From: Metellina segmentata
Lineage: Eukaryota > Arthropoda > Arachnida > Araneae > Tetragnathidae
Reading direction: 5' to 3'
Assembly (NCBI GenBank): GCA_947359465.1
Contig: OX375876.1
Span: 63,618,998 to 63,682,997, forward strand
DNA: 64,000 bases
A program made the position numbers and the translations under genes. Positions within the stretch are counted from its first letter, which is position 1. Each line of letters begins with the position of its first letter. Below, piece by piece: positions 23,637-34,923 of the stretch. The notes under the pieces are model-generated. The model searched no databases, had not been told where the DNA came from, and saw nothing but the letters and a program-made list of their open reading frames with translations.

Positions 23637-23925
23637 AACGTCACACTTTAGCAACACAGTGGGTTATTGGCGATGATCTGGGATCAAACCTGAAGGAAAA
23701 GATCCGATAACAACACCACGTAATTTTACACCACGATGAGATGATGATGGGTCACACATTAGCCAGTATTCCACCTCTCCAAACTTCCACACTACTCCAA
23801 CTTGTGGACATTTGAAGCATGTGCAGAATTAAATTGTGTGCCATCCACCTTTATACACAGAGGTTTTTTGGTTGGATTCAAACTCGAAAACCCCTGATTG
23901 CTAATGCTTAACTCGTCCAATCAGG
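23637..23925 (-). mobile_element. SINE-B copy
   Basis: In plus orientation the blocks run 3' to 5': AACGTCACACT, GGGTTATTGGCGATGATCTG, ACACCACGTAATTTTAC, CTCCAAACTTCCACAC and TTGGTTGGATTCAAACTCG, the last a B-box complement. The head is degenerate. Confidence 0.8.
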
Positions 23926-24034
23926 ATTTTAAAAATGAAGTTGAACTACTGTCAAGAAACGTATTCTTAATGAATGAAGACAAAATGAATTAGAAATTCC
24001 AGCACCTGAGGAAGTACGTTGAATTATTTTGAAT

Positions 24035-24425
24035 TTTTTTTAAAATTACCATCACACTAGAGCAACCCAACGGGCTATTGGTTACGGTTCGGGATCAACC
24101 TCAAAGGGAAAGATGGGTGGGCAACACCACGTAATTCATAGAATAGAACAACTGGTTAGTTTTTTAAAGATGCACATCGAGATAACTAAAAGTACGTAGG
24201 AGCCACATAGTTTAGAACTACGGTCAGATAACGAGGTCGCACCTGAGCTTGTACTTCACTTTCCTAACTTCCACACCTCGACAACGTGAGGACATTTGTG
24301 GCAACTACAGATTCAACGAGCACCGGACCTTTTTCGTGCACAACGGTCTTTGATTGGATACTATCTCACCACCCTCCGGTTGCTAATCCGTTACACTGCC
24401 GACCGGGCTACCGAGGGCAGCACAG
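24035..24425 (-). mobile_element. SINE-B copy with complete tRNA-like head, internally rearranged
   Basis: The 3' part (GGGCTATTGGTTACGGTTCG, CAACACCACGTAATT) is followed by about 60 bp of extra sequence, then CAGATAACGAGGTCGCACCTGAGC, CTTCCACACC, and a good head at 24340-24425. The head reads, on the minus strand, GTAGCCCGGTCGG (A box) with a nearby GGTTGCTAATCC-complement region. Confidence 0.8.
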
Positions 24426-25330
24426 CGTAATTTCGAATTACGGTCAGATGACGAGGTGTTGTCCTTAAGGGATATATTAGTTACCAAAGAAAAAATTGGA
24501 TGTTTTAAAATGCCTTACAATTTACTTACGCAACTATTATGGAAGTGATAATTTAGAACGTACCAAAAAGGTTTACGATTATTTATCGTGTATCATTATT
24601 TTCTATGAAATATTTATGGTTTATTTCACATAGTCTGACACTCAGCATCATTTATTTTTCAGTTCTATTATAGGATTTTCACTTCATTTATCATTTGCTG
24701 AAATCTCTGTCGTTAAATGTAAATAGGATTTACAAAAGCAATATCAGGGAAATACAAATGTCTTGATTCTGAAAAGTATTAGCATAAGTCAAAAATTGCT
24801 GAAAACTCAAACTCTTCTATGTGCTTTACAGGAAAGGTTTCAGGATTTCCTGCTACTTTTGTTGGTGTTTGCTGTTGATTTCGGAAGGGAAACATGATAA
24901 ATATGCCCGTTGAATTATGAAGATAAATTGCTTTGGAATATTATTTTTCCGAAATGTGATATGAAAAAGTATCATTAATTTTATAGATTCTGCAATAAAT
25001 AACTAAACTTTGTTGATCTAACATCTAGCAGTTCAATATAGAGCATTGAAATTTTTGAATAATCCGTGAAATTTTGGCCTCCATGTGTTTGCCCTCTTTG
25101 CTAGCAGCTTACAAGCTGTTGGTGGAGGGGGCTTCGATTCCTGAAATTACTCTTTGTGAATTTCGTTCATTCTGTATCACTAACCTTTCCTTCGTGTGTG
25201 GTCATTTGCTTAATAGAAAAAACCTAGGTAAATATGTAATATCCGAGGCATGTTTCTCGCCAAATGAAGATGGCGGCAATATTGGCGATTCGATTAGTTA
25301 TATATGGAACTGAAATTTTCTGTTCCTTAA
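24426..25330. other. AT-rich intergenic DNA, nothing recognised
   Basis: The 79-codon plus frame at 25074-25313 has no recognisable motif. No element end is seen before the DD41D left end. Confidence 0.5.
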
Positions 25331-26787
25331 CACGGTGTTTCAGTGAACCGTTTCAGAACTTCTAAGAGCGGTAGGGTACATCCTGACGAACCAAAATCAT
25401 ATACCAATGGGCAGTCAGAAATGCTTTCCTGACGCGGTAGATGGCGTTGTGCGAAAATCCCGAGCTTTCGTGTAGGGAATCTTCATTTCGCACAAGAACG
25501 CCAAGTTAGTAGGATGGATGATTACACGATCGCAGAGTTAGCCGATATGCATTTGATGTACGGGGCTGCAAATTGTAGTGGGCCAGCCGCACAGCGTTTG
25601 TACGCGGAACGATATCCGACGAGGCGTATCCCCAGTCATAATTTCTTTGCAAGACTGCACCAGAGGTTAGCTGAGACAGGTTCATTAGAAAGAGCTGACA
25701 GGGACAGGGTAAGAACAGCACGGACTGCAGACGTCGAACAGAATGTGCTGCAGCATGTACAGGGGAATCCAAGAACGAGTACACGAAGTGTAGCAAACGC
25801 AGACGTGGTTTCCCATTGCAGCGTCTGGAGGATTCTCCGAGAAGAAGACATGCATCCGTTTCACGTGCAGCGTGTCCAGACACAGCAACCGGAGGATTAT
25901 GCACCTCGTAATGCTTTCGCACAGTGGTACCTTGGAAAATGTGCTACAAATCCCCTTTTTCCTGCTGAAGTGTTGTTTTCCGATGAGGCATCCTTCACAA
26001 GGGAAGGAATTTTCAACACGCATAACGACCATACCTGGGCGGTTGAGAACCCGCATGCAATACGACGTCGTGCAGCACAGATTCGATTTTCGGTCAATGT
26101 ATGGGCCGGTATTATGGGAGATCACCTCATCGGACCTTACCTGTTACCGTCTCGTCTAACCGGACCTAACTACTTGCTCTTTCTGCAGCAAGTATTGCCA
26201 CAACTTTTGAGAGATGAACAGATTTCTGCATCGACGCAAGAGACAATGTAGTTCCAACACGATGGAGCCCCTGCCCATTATAGCGGAGATGTTCGTAACT
26301 ACCTGGATGTCACATTTGGTCAGCAGTGGATCGGACGTGGTGGCCCCGTGCGTTGGCCTGCTCGGTCACCCGACCTATCATGTCTTGATTTTTATTTCTA
26401 GGGTCATCTGAAATCGCTAGTTTATGACACCCCTGTTGACAATGTTGAGGAGCTGGTTGCAAGAATTGCAGTAGCTGCCGGAGAAATTCGAGATATGCCT
26501 GGAGTATTCCAGAATGTTCGGATGTCCATGCGTCGGAGATATGAGGCGTGCATTGTAGCCCGTGGAAGAAACTTCGAACACTTACTTTAATCCATGTACC
26601 TTTTGCTTCTTTTCTCATGTATTATTAAAACGATTTCTCACTTACGGTCTCTTTTCTTTACGGTGCTTCTATGTACAACACCGCTTCAGGAAAGCATTTC
26701 CGACCCCACATTGCTATATGATTTCGAGTTGTCAGGATGTACCCTACCCCTCTTAGAAGTTCTGAAACGGTTCACTGAAACACCCTG
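25331..26787 (+). mobile_element. DD41D mariner-like transposon, copy A
   Basis: The inverted ends CACGGTGTTTCAGTGAACCG (25331) and the inverse CGGTTCACTGAAACACCCTG (to 26787) continue inward as a near-match of about 90 bp (TTTCAGAACTTCTAAGAG, GGTAGGGTACATCCTGAC). It carries a full-length transposase frame with two stops. The exact target duplication is unclear because the outer bases differ (TTAA on the left, TATA on the right). Confidence 0.9.
25514..26590 (+). pseudogene. DD41D transposase with two in-frame amber stops
   Basis: The frame runs unshifted for 1077 nt (358 residues plus stop), interrupted only by TAG at 26249-26251 (codon 246) and TAG at 26399-26401 (codon 296). Comparison with the related frame at 35098-36174 shows tryptophan at both places, so each is a TGG-to-TAG change. 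The N-terminal part (TIAELADMHLMYG) resembles the DUF4817-type region often found in arthropod transposases. The catalytic residues are D157 (FSDEA), D250 (QHDGAPAH) and D292 (SCLDF). Exactly 41 residues lie between the last two, which defines the DD41D branch of the IS630-Tc1-mariner group. Confidence 0.93.
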
Positions 26788-27554
26788 TATAGTAAGCAAA
26801 ACCTACACGGTAAACCTTTGAATATATGGAATTGAAAATAAAAAATACACAAATAAACAAAAGGGAACTGGTGTTTCTGTGCAATACTCATGGTACTATG
26901 GAAATAAAGCATACTCCGACGATGTATGGGAACTTGGCGGACCTAAGCATAAATAAATGTTTTATAACTAAAATGTGTTATTATTTCTTTCAGATAATTC
27001 ACAGTGTATAACACGGCCCATACCAGCCGGCTGCCTCATCGCCCCTCCGGCGCCGACGAGACACTCTTCACTCTTGCCTTCTACGTATCTCCATCAATTT
27101 GCATATATAATCATAAATAATAATTAATTAATTTTAAATTTTAAAACAAATAAAATCCCAAATAAATATTAATTAAAATGCGCAACTTACATGAAAATGT
27201 AGTGTAAAGATTTTGGTAATCCAACGGAATACAACGAGCACCACAGAGCACAAAAAAAGCAGTGAAATAGTGCTAGTTTGTCTAAAAAGAGCCGCTAAAA
27301 ATTGCCTTGGCGTAGCCATAAAAGTAGCCATTTGGTTACCATAAATCTAGACGCATTGTCAGGGTGTTTGCCGACTAATCGCCGTTGCGTCGGATACTAC
27401 ATATACCACCCTAAACCTTTTTAGATTAGATCTGACTCTTGTTTTGTATAATGAAAACAAACCATTATAATACATTATCATTCGATTTTAATTCGACAGT
27501 TAATAGCTCAGGTATTTCAATGAATAAAAATAATACACATAACTGGATAGGCGT
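26788..27554. other. Intergenic DNA, nothing recognised
   Basis: No gene is seen. A GC-rich island at about 27012-27060 (CCAGCCGGCTGCC, CTCCGGCGCCGACGAG) stands out in otherwise AT-rich sequence but matches no family I know. Confidence 0.45.
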
Positions 27555-27612
27555 TTTAATTAACCTCACATTGGAGAAACACAGGGTTTATTGGTGACGG
27601 TTCGGGATCAAT
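27555..27612 (-). mobile_element. SINE-B 3' fragment
   Basis: TTAATTAACCTCACATTGGA, then GGGTTTATTGGTGACGGTTC and GGGATCAA, matches the SINE-B 3' end in minus orientation. Confidence 0.75.
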
Positions 27613-27772
27613 ACTGAATGTTTTTCAATGTATGTATTTATTTTAACCGAAATTCAAATAAAAAAGCAATTCCGAAAAGCAAGTTGATATTGAAGGATTA
27701 TGTAGTTGACACAAATAAACTATATATAATAACATTATTTTTCTTTGCTAAGCGAGGCTTAATAAAACTTAA

Positions 27773-27982
27773 CCCTCCAAGTGGTTACGACTATACATCT
27801 CGTCACTAGAGATATAACTAATTTTGCTGATGATGAGATCCCTCGTCATCAGGATATTGCCGATTTTTGATGATCCCAGAACAGGATCTAGTCAGCATTT
27901 TCTAAGGACGAGATACAGCGTGCATCCAGATTGGATCAGTTTTCCTAATGGTGATACCTCATTGAGACAACCACCTGGAGGA
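27773..27982. mobile_element. TTAA-flanked MITE with palindrome array (copy M2)
   Basis: TTAA is at 27769-27772 and 27983-27986. The ends are CCCTCCAAGTGGTTACGAC and the inverse GACAACCACCTGGAGGA, the clearest terminal repeat of the family. The interior has degenerate units such as GATGAGATCCCTCGTCATCA and GGACGAGATACAGCG. It is non-coding. Confidence 0.88.
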
Positions 27983-27986
27983 TTAA

Positions 27987-28115
27987 GAACCGTGGTTCAA
28001 AATTACGCGTAAGTTGTCAGCGCATCTTTCCCTTGCGGTTTGGTCCCGGAGCGTCGCCAATAACCCAATGTATTACTCCAGTTTGACGTTAATTAATGTA
28101 TCAACATACTAAGAG
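27987..28115 (+). mobile_element. SINE-B 3' half
   Basis: It starts right after the TTAA of the MITE with ACCGTGGTTCAAAATTACG, followed by CGCATCTTTCCCTTGCGG, GTCGCCAATAACCCAATG and TTTGACGTTAATTAA. The 5' half is missing. Confidence 0.8.
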
Positions 28116-28179
28116 TATTAAGCTCCTGTTGCAAAAAAATGCTCAAAGGAACATGCATTACTCTAATTATGAAGAACAA

Positions 28180-29024
28180 TCTATATATATAAAACACTAA
28201 CGTACGTGGACCCGAAATCGACGTTATTTGTATATCGTCGAATGGCAACAATCAACGTAAATAAAATAACCCAGATAGTTTGAATTCTTGCTGTTTTCAA
28301 ATAGCCGAGGTCAATTTCTATGCAAAATAAGGAAATAAATTGTAATATTTATGTTTGAACTGACTTTTTATTTCTTTCTTTGATGTAAAAGTAATTTAAA
28401 CGTAATTTTGCTACCCGGTATCTGGCCACGTCAGAATTAATGTTTCCTTTTTAAATTTGATTTAGAATTCCGTGTTTGGGTATTTGAGTTGACTGTGAGA
28501 TGTTGCGGACATATTTGAGGATTCCCAAGTATTATAAATATGTGTTCTTTTTGTTAATAAATCATTATTGTCTTTGTCAATATCGTTGAAAGTCTTTTGT
28601 CGCATTATTCTATTTCACAATATATTCAGGAAGTAGAAATTCAACACGTTTGAATAGATACGTACGTGTTTTTTTTTCTCCAGAATCTTGCATTTTTTCA
28701 AGGATTGTAATTTTATTTTTGTTTGCATTATGGTGTTCCGGTATATTACCTATTGCAGAAATATTATTTAGGAGTTATATTTTAATGATATGTCTATTTC
28801 CTGCAAAATATCACTAGACATGGGTAAATTTTGTAGCGGTATATGTATATTTCGACCAACTTTATTTAAATATTTGATTGATCACGCAGTGATTTGAAGA
28901 ATTGTTTCATAAAAATAAATAAAATATACAAATCAAAACATGTTTAAGTACGGTGCGTAAAAATTTGAAAAAAAAAAAAGCACCATTACACACCGCCGAG
29001 CGCTAGCCGGCGGAGCCCGGCTAG
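28180..29024 (+). mobile_element. Non-autonomous Helitron
   Basis: It begins TCTATATATATAAAACAC, a typical Helitron 5' end, and finishes with a perfect 8-bp stem (CTAGCCGG, 6-nt loop, CCGGCTAG) whose last bases are CTAG at 29021-29024. The base before is A (28179) and the base after is T (29025), matching the A|T insertion preference. No Rep or helicase coding is present, so it would need an autonomous partner. The 845-bp interior is AT-rich and featureless apart from an A-run near 28970. The hairpin abuts CTAG more closely than in most Helitrons. Confidence 0.82.
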
Positions 29025-29109
29025 TATATTTATAAAATGCCAGACACTGGCAAGTGTATTAAAATTTCATATATAACATTAAGGATGGCAGTTATTTTTT
29101 TTTGCGGGG

Positions 29110-29280
29110 GGGGGGGTTATGTCGTAAGGGCTTTATTTGGCCATGCTGCGCCAGACGCAAGACATACAATATCAAGTGTTGGACAGACACACACAATGAA
29201 AGTTTTACTGACACAGAAGGCAGAAATACACACAGGAGGAATGCGCCCGACTGTAATGTAACCTGCGCTGCATACAACAA
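29110..29280 (-). mobile_element. SINE-A copy (partial)
   Basis: GGGCTTTATTTGGCCATGC, GCGCCAGACGCAAGACATAC, TTTTACTGACACAGAAGGCA and a degraded head (AACCTGCGCTGCATACAAC). The next SINE-A copy follows about 230 bp on in the same orientation. Confidence 0.8.
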
Positions 29281-29339
29281 AGATTGCAATCGCATCTTTG
29301 TTGTTACCAGTGGACATACCAGTGAACCACTACCATTAA

Positions 29340-29575
29340 GCCAGCTATGGGGTTTTCGGCGCAAGGGCCATATTTGGCCATGCAGCGCCAGACACAAGAC
29401 ATACAATATAAAGCAATAAACGAACAATAAACAAACACAATAAAAAGTTTTACTGGCACAGAAAAGAGAAATACATCCAAGGGAGGAAGGCAGGATTCTA
29501 ACCTGCGTCACCTGCAACTCAAATGTTGCTAGCGCAATGTACATACCCACTGCGACTCGGCGGCCCCTATAAGGA
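29340..29575 (-). mobile_element. SINE-A copy with tRNA-like head
   Basis: From the plus-strand left: GGCGCAAGGGCCATATTTGG, AGCGCCAGACACAAGACATA and TTTTACTGGCACAGAAAAGA. The head is at 29490-29575, whose minus strand reads GGTTAGAATCCTGCC (B-box-like) preceded by GTCGCAGTGGGTATG and a GGGGCCGCCGAG start. This is the best-preserved SINE-A in the window. Confidence 0.82.
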
Positions 29576-29639
29576 AAGGTAGGGACTCAATATTGCGTTA
29601 TATTCACACGGGAAAGTGTCCATATTTTCTTCAAGCAAG

Positions 29640-29700
29640 CCTGCTGTCATTAATAGTCCGCTGTGTTGCTCTAGTGCGACGTTAAATAAAATACATACCT
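29640..29700 (+). mobile_element. SINE-B 3' tail fragment
   Basis: TAGTCCGCTGTGTTGCTC, then AGTGCGACGTTAAATAAAAT and ACATACCTACC, matches the SINE-B 3' end. Confidence 0.65.
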
Positions 29701-29811
29701 ACCAAGCAAGCACGCCAGCAAAACTTCGATTTACCTTACAAAAATGTCTATAGTCAGTGTCCCCTTCCCCCACTACGTAAAAAGAGGATGGTAATTGAAT
29801 TATCGTCGCAT

Positions 29812-29935
29812 ATGAGCAACACAATGGGTTATTAACGACGATTCGGAGTCAATCTCGAATGGAAAGAACCAAGGACATCTCGTAATTTTGGTCCATGATC
29901 AGATAACGAGGTCAACACCTGAGCTCTGGCATCCT
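29812..29935 (-). mobile_element. SINE-B 3' half
   Basis: GAGCAACACAATGGGTTATT, ACGACGATTCGGAGTCAATC, CCAAGGACATCTCGTAATTT and GATCAGATAACGAGGTCAAC occur in the SINE-B minus-strand order. It ends near GAGCTCTGGCATCC. Confidence 0.78.
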
Positions 29936-32609
29936 CGGAAAAAGTGGAAAAAAACCCTGAAAAATCCTATTATCAGAATTTCCGTTGATAACTTAGAGGT
30001 ATCAAGACTGTCGGTAACATTCCTTTCCTAATTAATATCACTCTTTTCATGCAAATCACGAAGTTTTCAGACCTATGTGTAGCACAGCCTGGTCAAATAT
30101 GATACTCTCGCACCATAAATCCCAACTAACGAATCATGCAAACCTTGAGAGAAGTACTCGTAACATGATCAACAACATGTTAAAGGGAAAATTATTCGAT
30201 AGAAAAATTTGCATCAAACAATGCAGATTATTAAAGTAATACGTTACCCGATATTTTTAATAGAATATATCTCATTGAATACATATCCTTAAACAAAGAA
30301 AGCACTTCTAAATTCTTCCATCTGCAGCACTGAAGACTAAACACTTTAAGAGAATTAGTGCTAAGCTTTATAAGAATGTACAGATGATCTATTCGGAGTG
30401 ATTTTAAGTAGTACCTCATTCGGAATTAAAAGAAACTATGCCTATATACAGTACTGAAGGTATAAGTAAGTTATTTCACTTCAAAGTGGCGTTGTCTGAG
30501 TTTATGGAACAACAATTCAGCTGAGGAAATTTATTATTTTATCAAACGTAAAAACATACATTCCGCATTGTGTTGTAATTTTCAAAATTTATGCGCTGGT
30601 CTTTCCCCTTAAATAATGCTTAAAGTTTAATTCTGTATGGATTTTGAATGTATACTTTAATTTTCTTTTCTAAAATTGTTTGAATTTAGAATGAATATAT
30701 TAATGGTCGACTAACACGTGATGTCTTTCAAACTGTAAGCCTTCAACGTTTGTCAAAGTATTACGCTATAAAACTTATTGCGGGGAAATATCTGGTGTAA
30801 AATGTAAAAAGCGTAGTTGTTTATCAAAGTGGTAGAAAACGAAAAATAAAATATAGGTTCGAACTATAACAATCAAAATAATATTAATATCCTTTAAGCT
30901 GCCTGTCGTAGTTCTTTTGAACGTTCGTTCTCTTAACAACTGAAAATTCAAAACTTTTTCGGAAATAATATTTCCATAGTAAAACGCTTCTGTTTGATGT
31001 AGTATAGGTGATTTGGTAAATTGCTTTTACAATAAATGATGGCAGCTTATTTTGAATGGAAATTTCTTAAGAAAACAATTCTTAGGGGCTGAAGATGGCC
31101 AGACATCTTGAAGAACTAAAAGAACTCATAGTTTAATGTCCATGAGGACTTTTGGAATGAGTAGAATTAATTAGAGTTAAAGTTAATTAATTTATAGGGA
31201 GTATGAAATACGCTTGTATTGAAATAATAAAAAGCGTAATTGAGTTTTATTTCATTAGTAACTGGAAAAGAAAAACTTGTATGCTTTTGAAGAACATAAA
31301 AATCTTCTAAACTGATTACAAAACGAAAAGATAAATAGCTGTCTTTAAGATGGAGATCATAATTGTTTGATTATAATTGAAGTTTTTCTAATTATGTTAA
31401 TAGTTAAATTCACGTTTTCTATTCTTACGAAATGTTTTGCATGAAGTCAAGTACTACACTAATTATTATGATTTACATTTAATTTTTTTTCGGAGAAAAC
31501 GTTTATTTGTTTAGAAGTAATTAAGTAAAATTAATATCTCTTAGTTTGCTCGATGCTTGTATTATTACTGTAAAATATCTCGATTTTGTAAGAGCATTTA
31601 TTAGTTTCAGCACTTATTGCTCAGATAAAAAAAATACAGGCTGTTTTTATTTAATAGATTACGACTTGTCTTCCTGATACCGATCAAAGCATTAATTAAA
31701 AATATCAAATCATATCACCATGTATATTTAAAACAACCTCTGTAATTATTTTATTGCAAAAATAATTAAAATATTTTTTCAGATCCTAATGAGTTAATTT
31801 GATTTTTTTGAAAAATTGTCATCCCTTAATAAAAAAAACCTGTTTGCGTTTTTCCTATGAGTGTGTATAGATTTTAGACTTTAATATCTGCATACAAAAT
31901 ATATCTTAATGTTATAAAAAGATTTGTTTCTCTGTGTCTCTGTATGCAGTGTACTGACGAATCAATGGCACTTACAATAATGAAATTTAGCCCATAGTTT
32001 GTCCTAATTTTTTGCAAATTTTGTGTCTTGCAAGAATTTTATAATTTAATTTAGAATAGTTTTTAATTAATTTATTGGCATTTAATTATTGTTATTTTCC
32101 TTAGAATGGCAACAATATAAAGAGATCACACATTCTAAATTTATTTTTTCCCTTTCATTTTCCGATTAACGATTTCAGCTGACGATCAAAACAAATAAAC
32201 AGTTTTAATTGGAGTTCTGGAGTTATTTTTTCAATGTCCTGGATCGTTTAAGATAGAGTAAACATTTCAATGTATTTGAAAACTGCAGAAAAATTGACAT
32301 CAGATTTATGCCAAAAAATGTGACTTTTCTTAAATAAATAATTTTTCAACTGTAACTTATATTTTCTCCAATACGAATTTGGCCTTCGCGATCGTTAAAG
32401 CGATCACATATTCATTTCCTACGCGCAAACAATTCGAGCGAAGAGAAGCAAAACAAGTAAAAATTTTGGCCTGGCATTGTTTAGTTATTTTTTTTAATAT
32501 AAAATTAACAATCGATTAAAAGTTTTAACGAATTTGAAATCTGTGGAAGATTTTACACCAGACTGACTGCTGCGTGCAAAAACAAACTTCTTCACAACCA
32601 TTACGAAGA
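29936..32609. other. AT-rich intergenic DNA
   Basis: No gene or recognisable element. Small frames such as 30231-30419 (-) lack motifs. Confidence 0.5.
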
Positions 32610-32945
32610 TGTTCAAAGCCACCATCAAGACTGTACTATCAATATTATTAAAGCCAACATCAAGACTATACTATCAATATTATTGAAGCCAACATCAAGA
32701 CTGTACTATCAATATTATTGAAGTTAACATCAACACTGTTCATCCCTTCCGATCTACCATTTTCTTCCCTTCCTATCTCTCCTGCTCATCCCTTCCGAAC
32801 TTCACTGTTCGACCATCAAGACTGTTCAAAGCCATCATCAAGACATGTTCGAAGACACCATCAAGACTGTTTGAAGCCACCATCAAGACTGTTTGAAGAC
32901 ACCATGAAAACTGTTCAAAGCCACCATCCAAACTGATCGAAGCTT
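32610..32945. repeat. Two adjoining short tandem arrays
   Basis: 32610-32740: about three units of ~43 bp built on AGCCAACATCAAGACT and ACTATCAATATTATT. 32811-32945: five to six units of ~22-24 bp built on CACCATCAAGACTGTT(T/C)GAAG. Both share the CATCAAGACT core. The small plus frame over them (32718-32936) simply translates the repeat. Confidence 0.85.
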
Positions 32946-34792
32946 TGTCACATTGACGTAGTTGAAGGCAATTTGGAGCAATATATTTGTAAGAATTTTT
33001 ACTTGTAACCGATATCTATACAATAAGTTAAAAAACTTACTTGTATTGTTTTATCACAGTATTAATTTCCATTATTCATGCCAAAAAAACGTAATGCGCT
33101 TTTCGTTTGCTGAATTTATTTTAACGAAAATAGCTGATAAACAAAATACAGTCAATTTATCCCCAACTCAGAATGAACAAGTATTTTTTCCATAGCGACA
33201 CGCAGATCTTATGGTAAACAGTACATATATGCCTGCGTAGAGTAACCGAAAAATGAAATATTCGTGTTCGGTGTTTCATGGCACGCTGTTCAAAAGTTAA
33301 AGGGAATCCACTAATCACAACTGATTCCAGATTCTTACTAAGACGAAAAATGAACTGAGAAGAGATACCTTCTACCCCCAATACTTACTTCAACTTAACT
33401 TAGAAGAGCTAAGATTAAATTGAAGCTGAATGGTACAATTCAGATAATGTTAACAAATCTCTGTAAGACTTTTCTCAGAATATAATGAAGATACCGGTTT
33501 AAAATTATTTTACTTATTCAACATACATTTGCTTAAATAGTGAAACGGGATTCGGTATTACACTGTATATATACATTACGGTATATATGCTCAATATATT
33601 TAAAATTATTTACATGAAATTAACAAATCGGCGGAACAGTTAGAATGTTTTAATAGAGTATGCACAAGTGTAATTTGAAGGAGCTTAAAGAAAGCACTCC
33701 AAATGTTAAAAAAAATCTCAAAAATGATGTTTAAAAAAAATTTTACCTCTAAGTCACCTTAAAAGTAGACAATATATACGTATTTTAAACTGTTTAATAA
33801 ATATATTTTTCTTGACAGCAATGCATTCGTCTTCTAATACTGATACCTTATTCTCCTTTGGAAATATTTCAAATGGATTGTATTCCTCTGTACACACAAA
33901 TTCTTTCAAAACCATACCGCCTTCAAAATACGAAAAGTGAAAAACAGAAACTGAACTGAAGTTCCCTTAAACGGCTTCCAAATCAAATCCGAAACTATAA
34001 ATTTCAATTTCGACATCCTTATACATTTAGATAAATATTGAAAAAGTTATTTTCTCCATTACATGAACAAAAAAAAAAAAAATTTAAATACAATGCGTAC
34101 TATTTTGCGCATGTGGAAAATAAAATAAATTACGGAAAAATGTATTGAAAAAGTCAAGGATAAAAACAGGATAAAAGATAGGGAAAACCTGTTTACATAT
34201 ATATTACATCCTTTCTTCTTACTGCATATAATTTCATGCATACATCCTTTTTTTCATCTCCAGACTCCTAGAAACTTCTTTTCTGTTTCCAACTCTGAAC
34301 AGAAGGGAAAAAATGCTATTAACTTTTATATTTTGTCATTTCTTTTGCTTTTTATTTAAAAGCAGATACGCAAAAAATACATAGGTGACTTTTTCATTTT
34401 TTGTTCATCCTGTCTTCTCCCTGGTGTTCTTTTTATTATTTCCTAGCAAAGGAATGTTCTATTGATACAGAAACTTCGTCAGATTAATTTGACATGCATA
34501 GAAATGTTCTCAATTCACCTGGGGAAAAGAATTTAAATAACATTATAAACACGAAGTTTTGATATATTGGATGGTTACGCTATCTTTTTCAAACTGAAAC
34601 TAAAATTTCAAGTTTGAATAAAGTGAATTTAATCTTTACGATTTACGAATGTGTTCCCCATAGTGTTTGTTTAAAATAGAGACCTAGTCAAAAAATGAAA
34701 CTGTAAAAATATTTCGATATTTGAAAAGCTCGTGGGCGCGTGGATGTCTAATGTACGAAAAGCGAGACACATACATATTTCATATGTATGTG
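32946..34792. other. AT-rich intergenic DNA
   Basis: No gene or element end is recognised. The frames at 32962-33195, 33157-33381 and 34059-34241 have no motif. Confidence 0.5.
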
Positions 34793-34860
34793 TAAGTGGA
34801 CAACATTCAACGATTCCTTTTGTGACGCCACGGACTTACTTTTCAACAATATACTACTTT

Positions 34861-34862
<2 letters not shown>
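34793..34862 (+). mobile_element. Left piece of a split Tc1-like copy
   Basis: GGACAACATTC, then TTTTGTGACGCCACGGACTT and ACTTTTCAACAA, aligns with the Tc1 fragment at about 36897-36975, the region leading into the FQQDN catalytic block. It stops where the (TA)n tract begins. Confidence 0.7.

Positions 34863-34865
<3 letters not shown>

Positions 34866-34920
<55 letters not shown>
34866..34920. repeat. (TA)n tract left of the DD41D element
   Basis: About 55 bp of uninterrupted TA, ending exactly at the first base of the transposon. Confidence 0.97.

Positions 34921-34923
<3 letters not shown>

Noticed and set aside
25506..26125. Long antisense frames opposite the DD41D transposase
   Set aside because: They are shadows of the plus-strand transposase frame, which has the catalytic motifs.
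29092..29550. 152-codon minus-strand frame with hydrophobic stretches
   Set aside because: It runs through two SINE-A copies in the same orientation; the apparent protein repeat is the SINE translated.
31900..32120. Possible Helitron-like 5' segment (TTTCTCTGTGTCTCTGTATG)
   Set aside because: No TC start, no terminal hairpin with CTRR and no second copy in the window.
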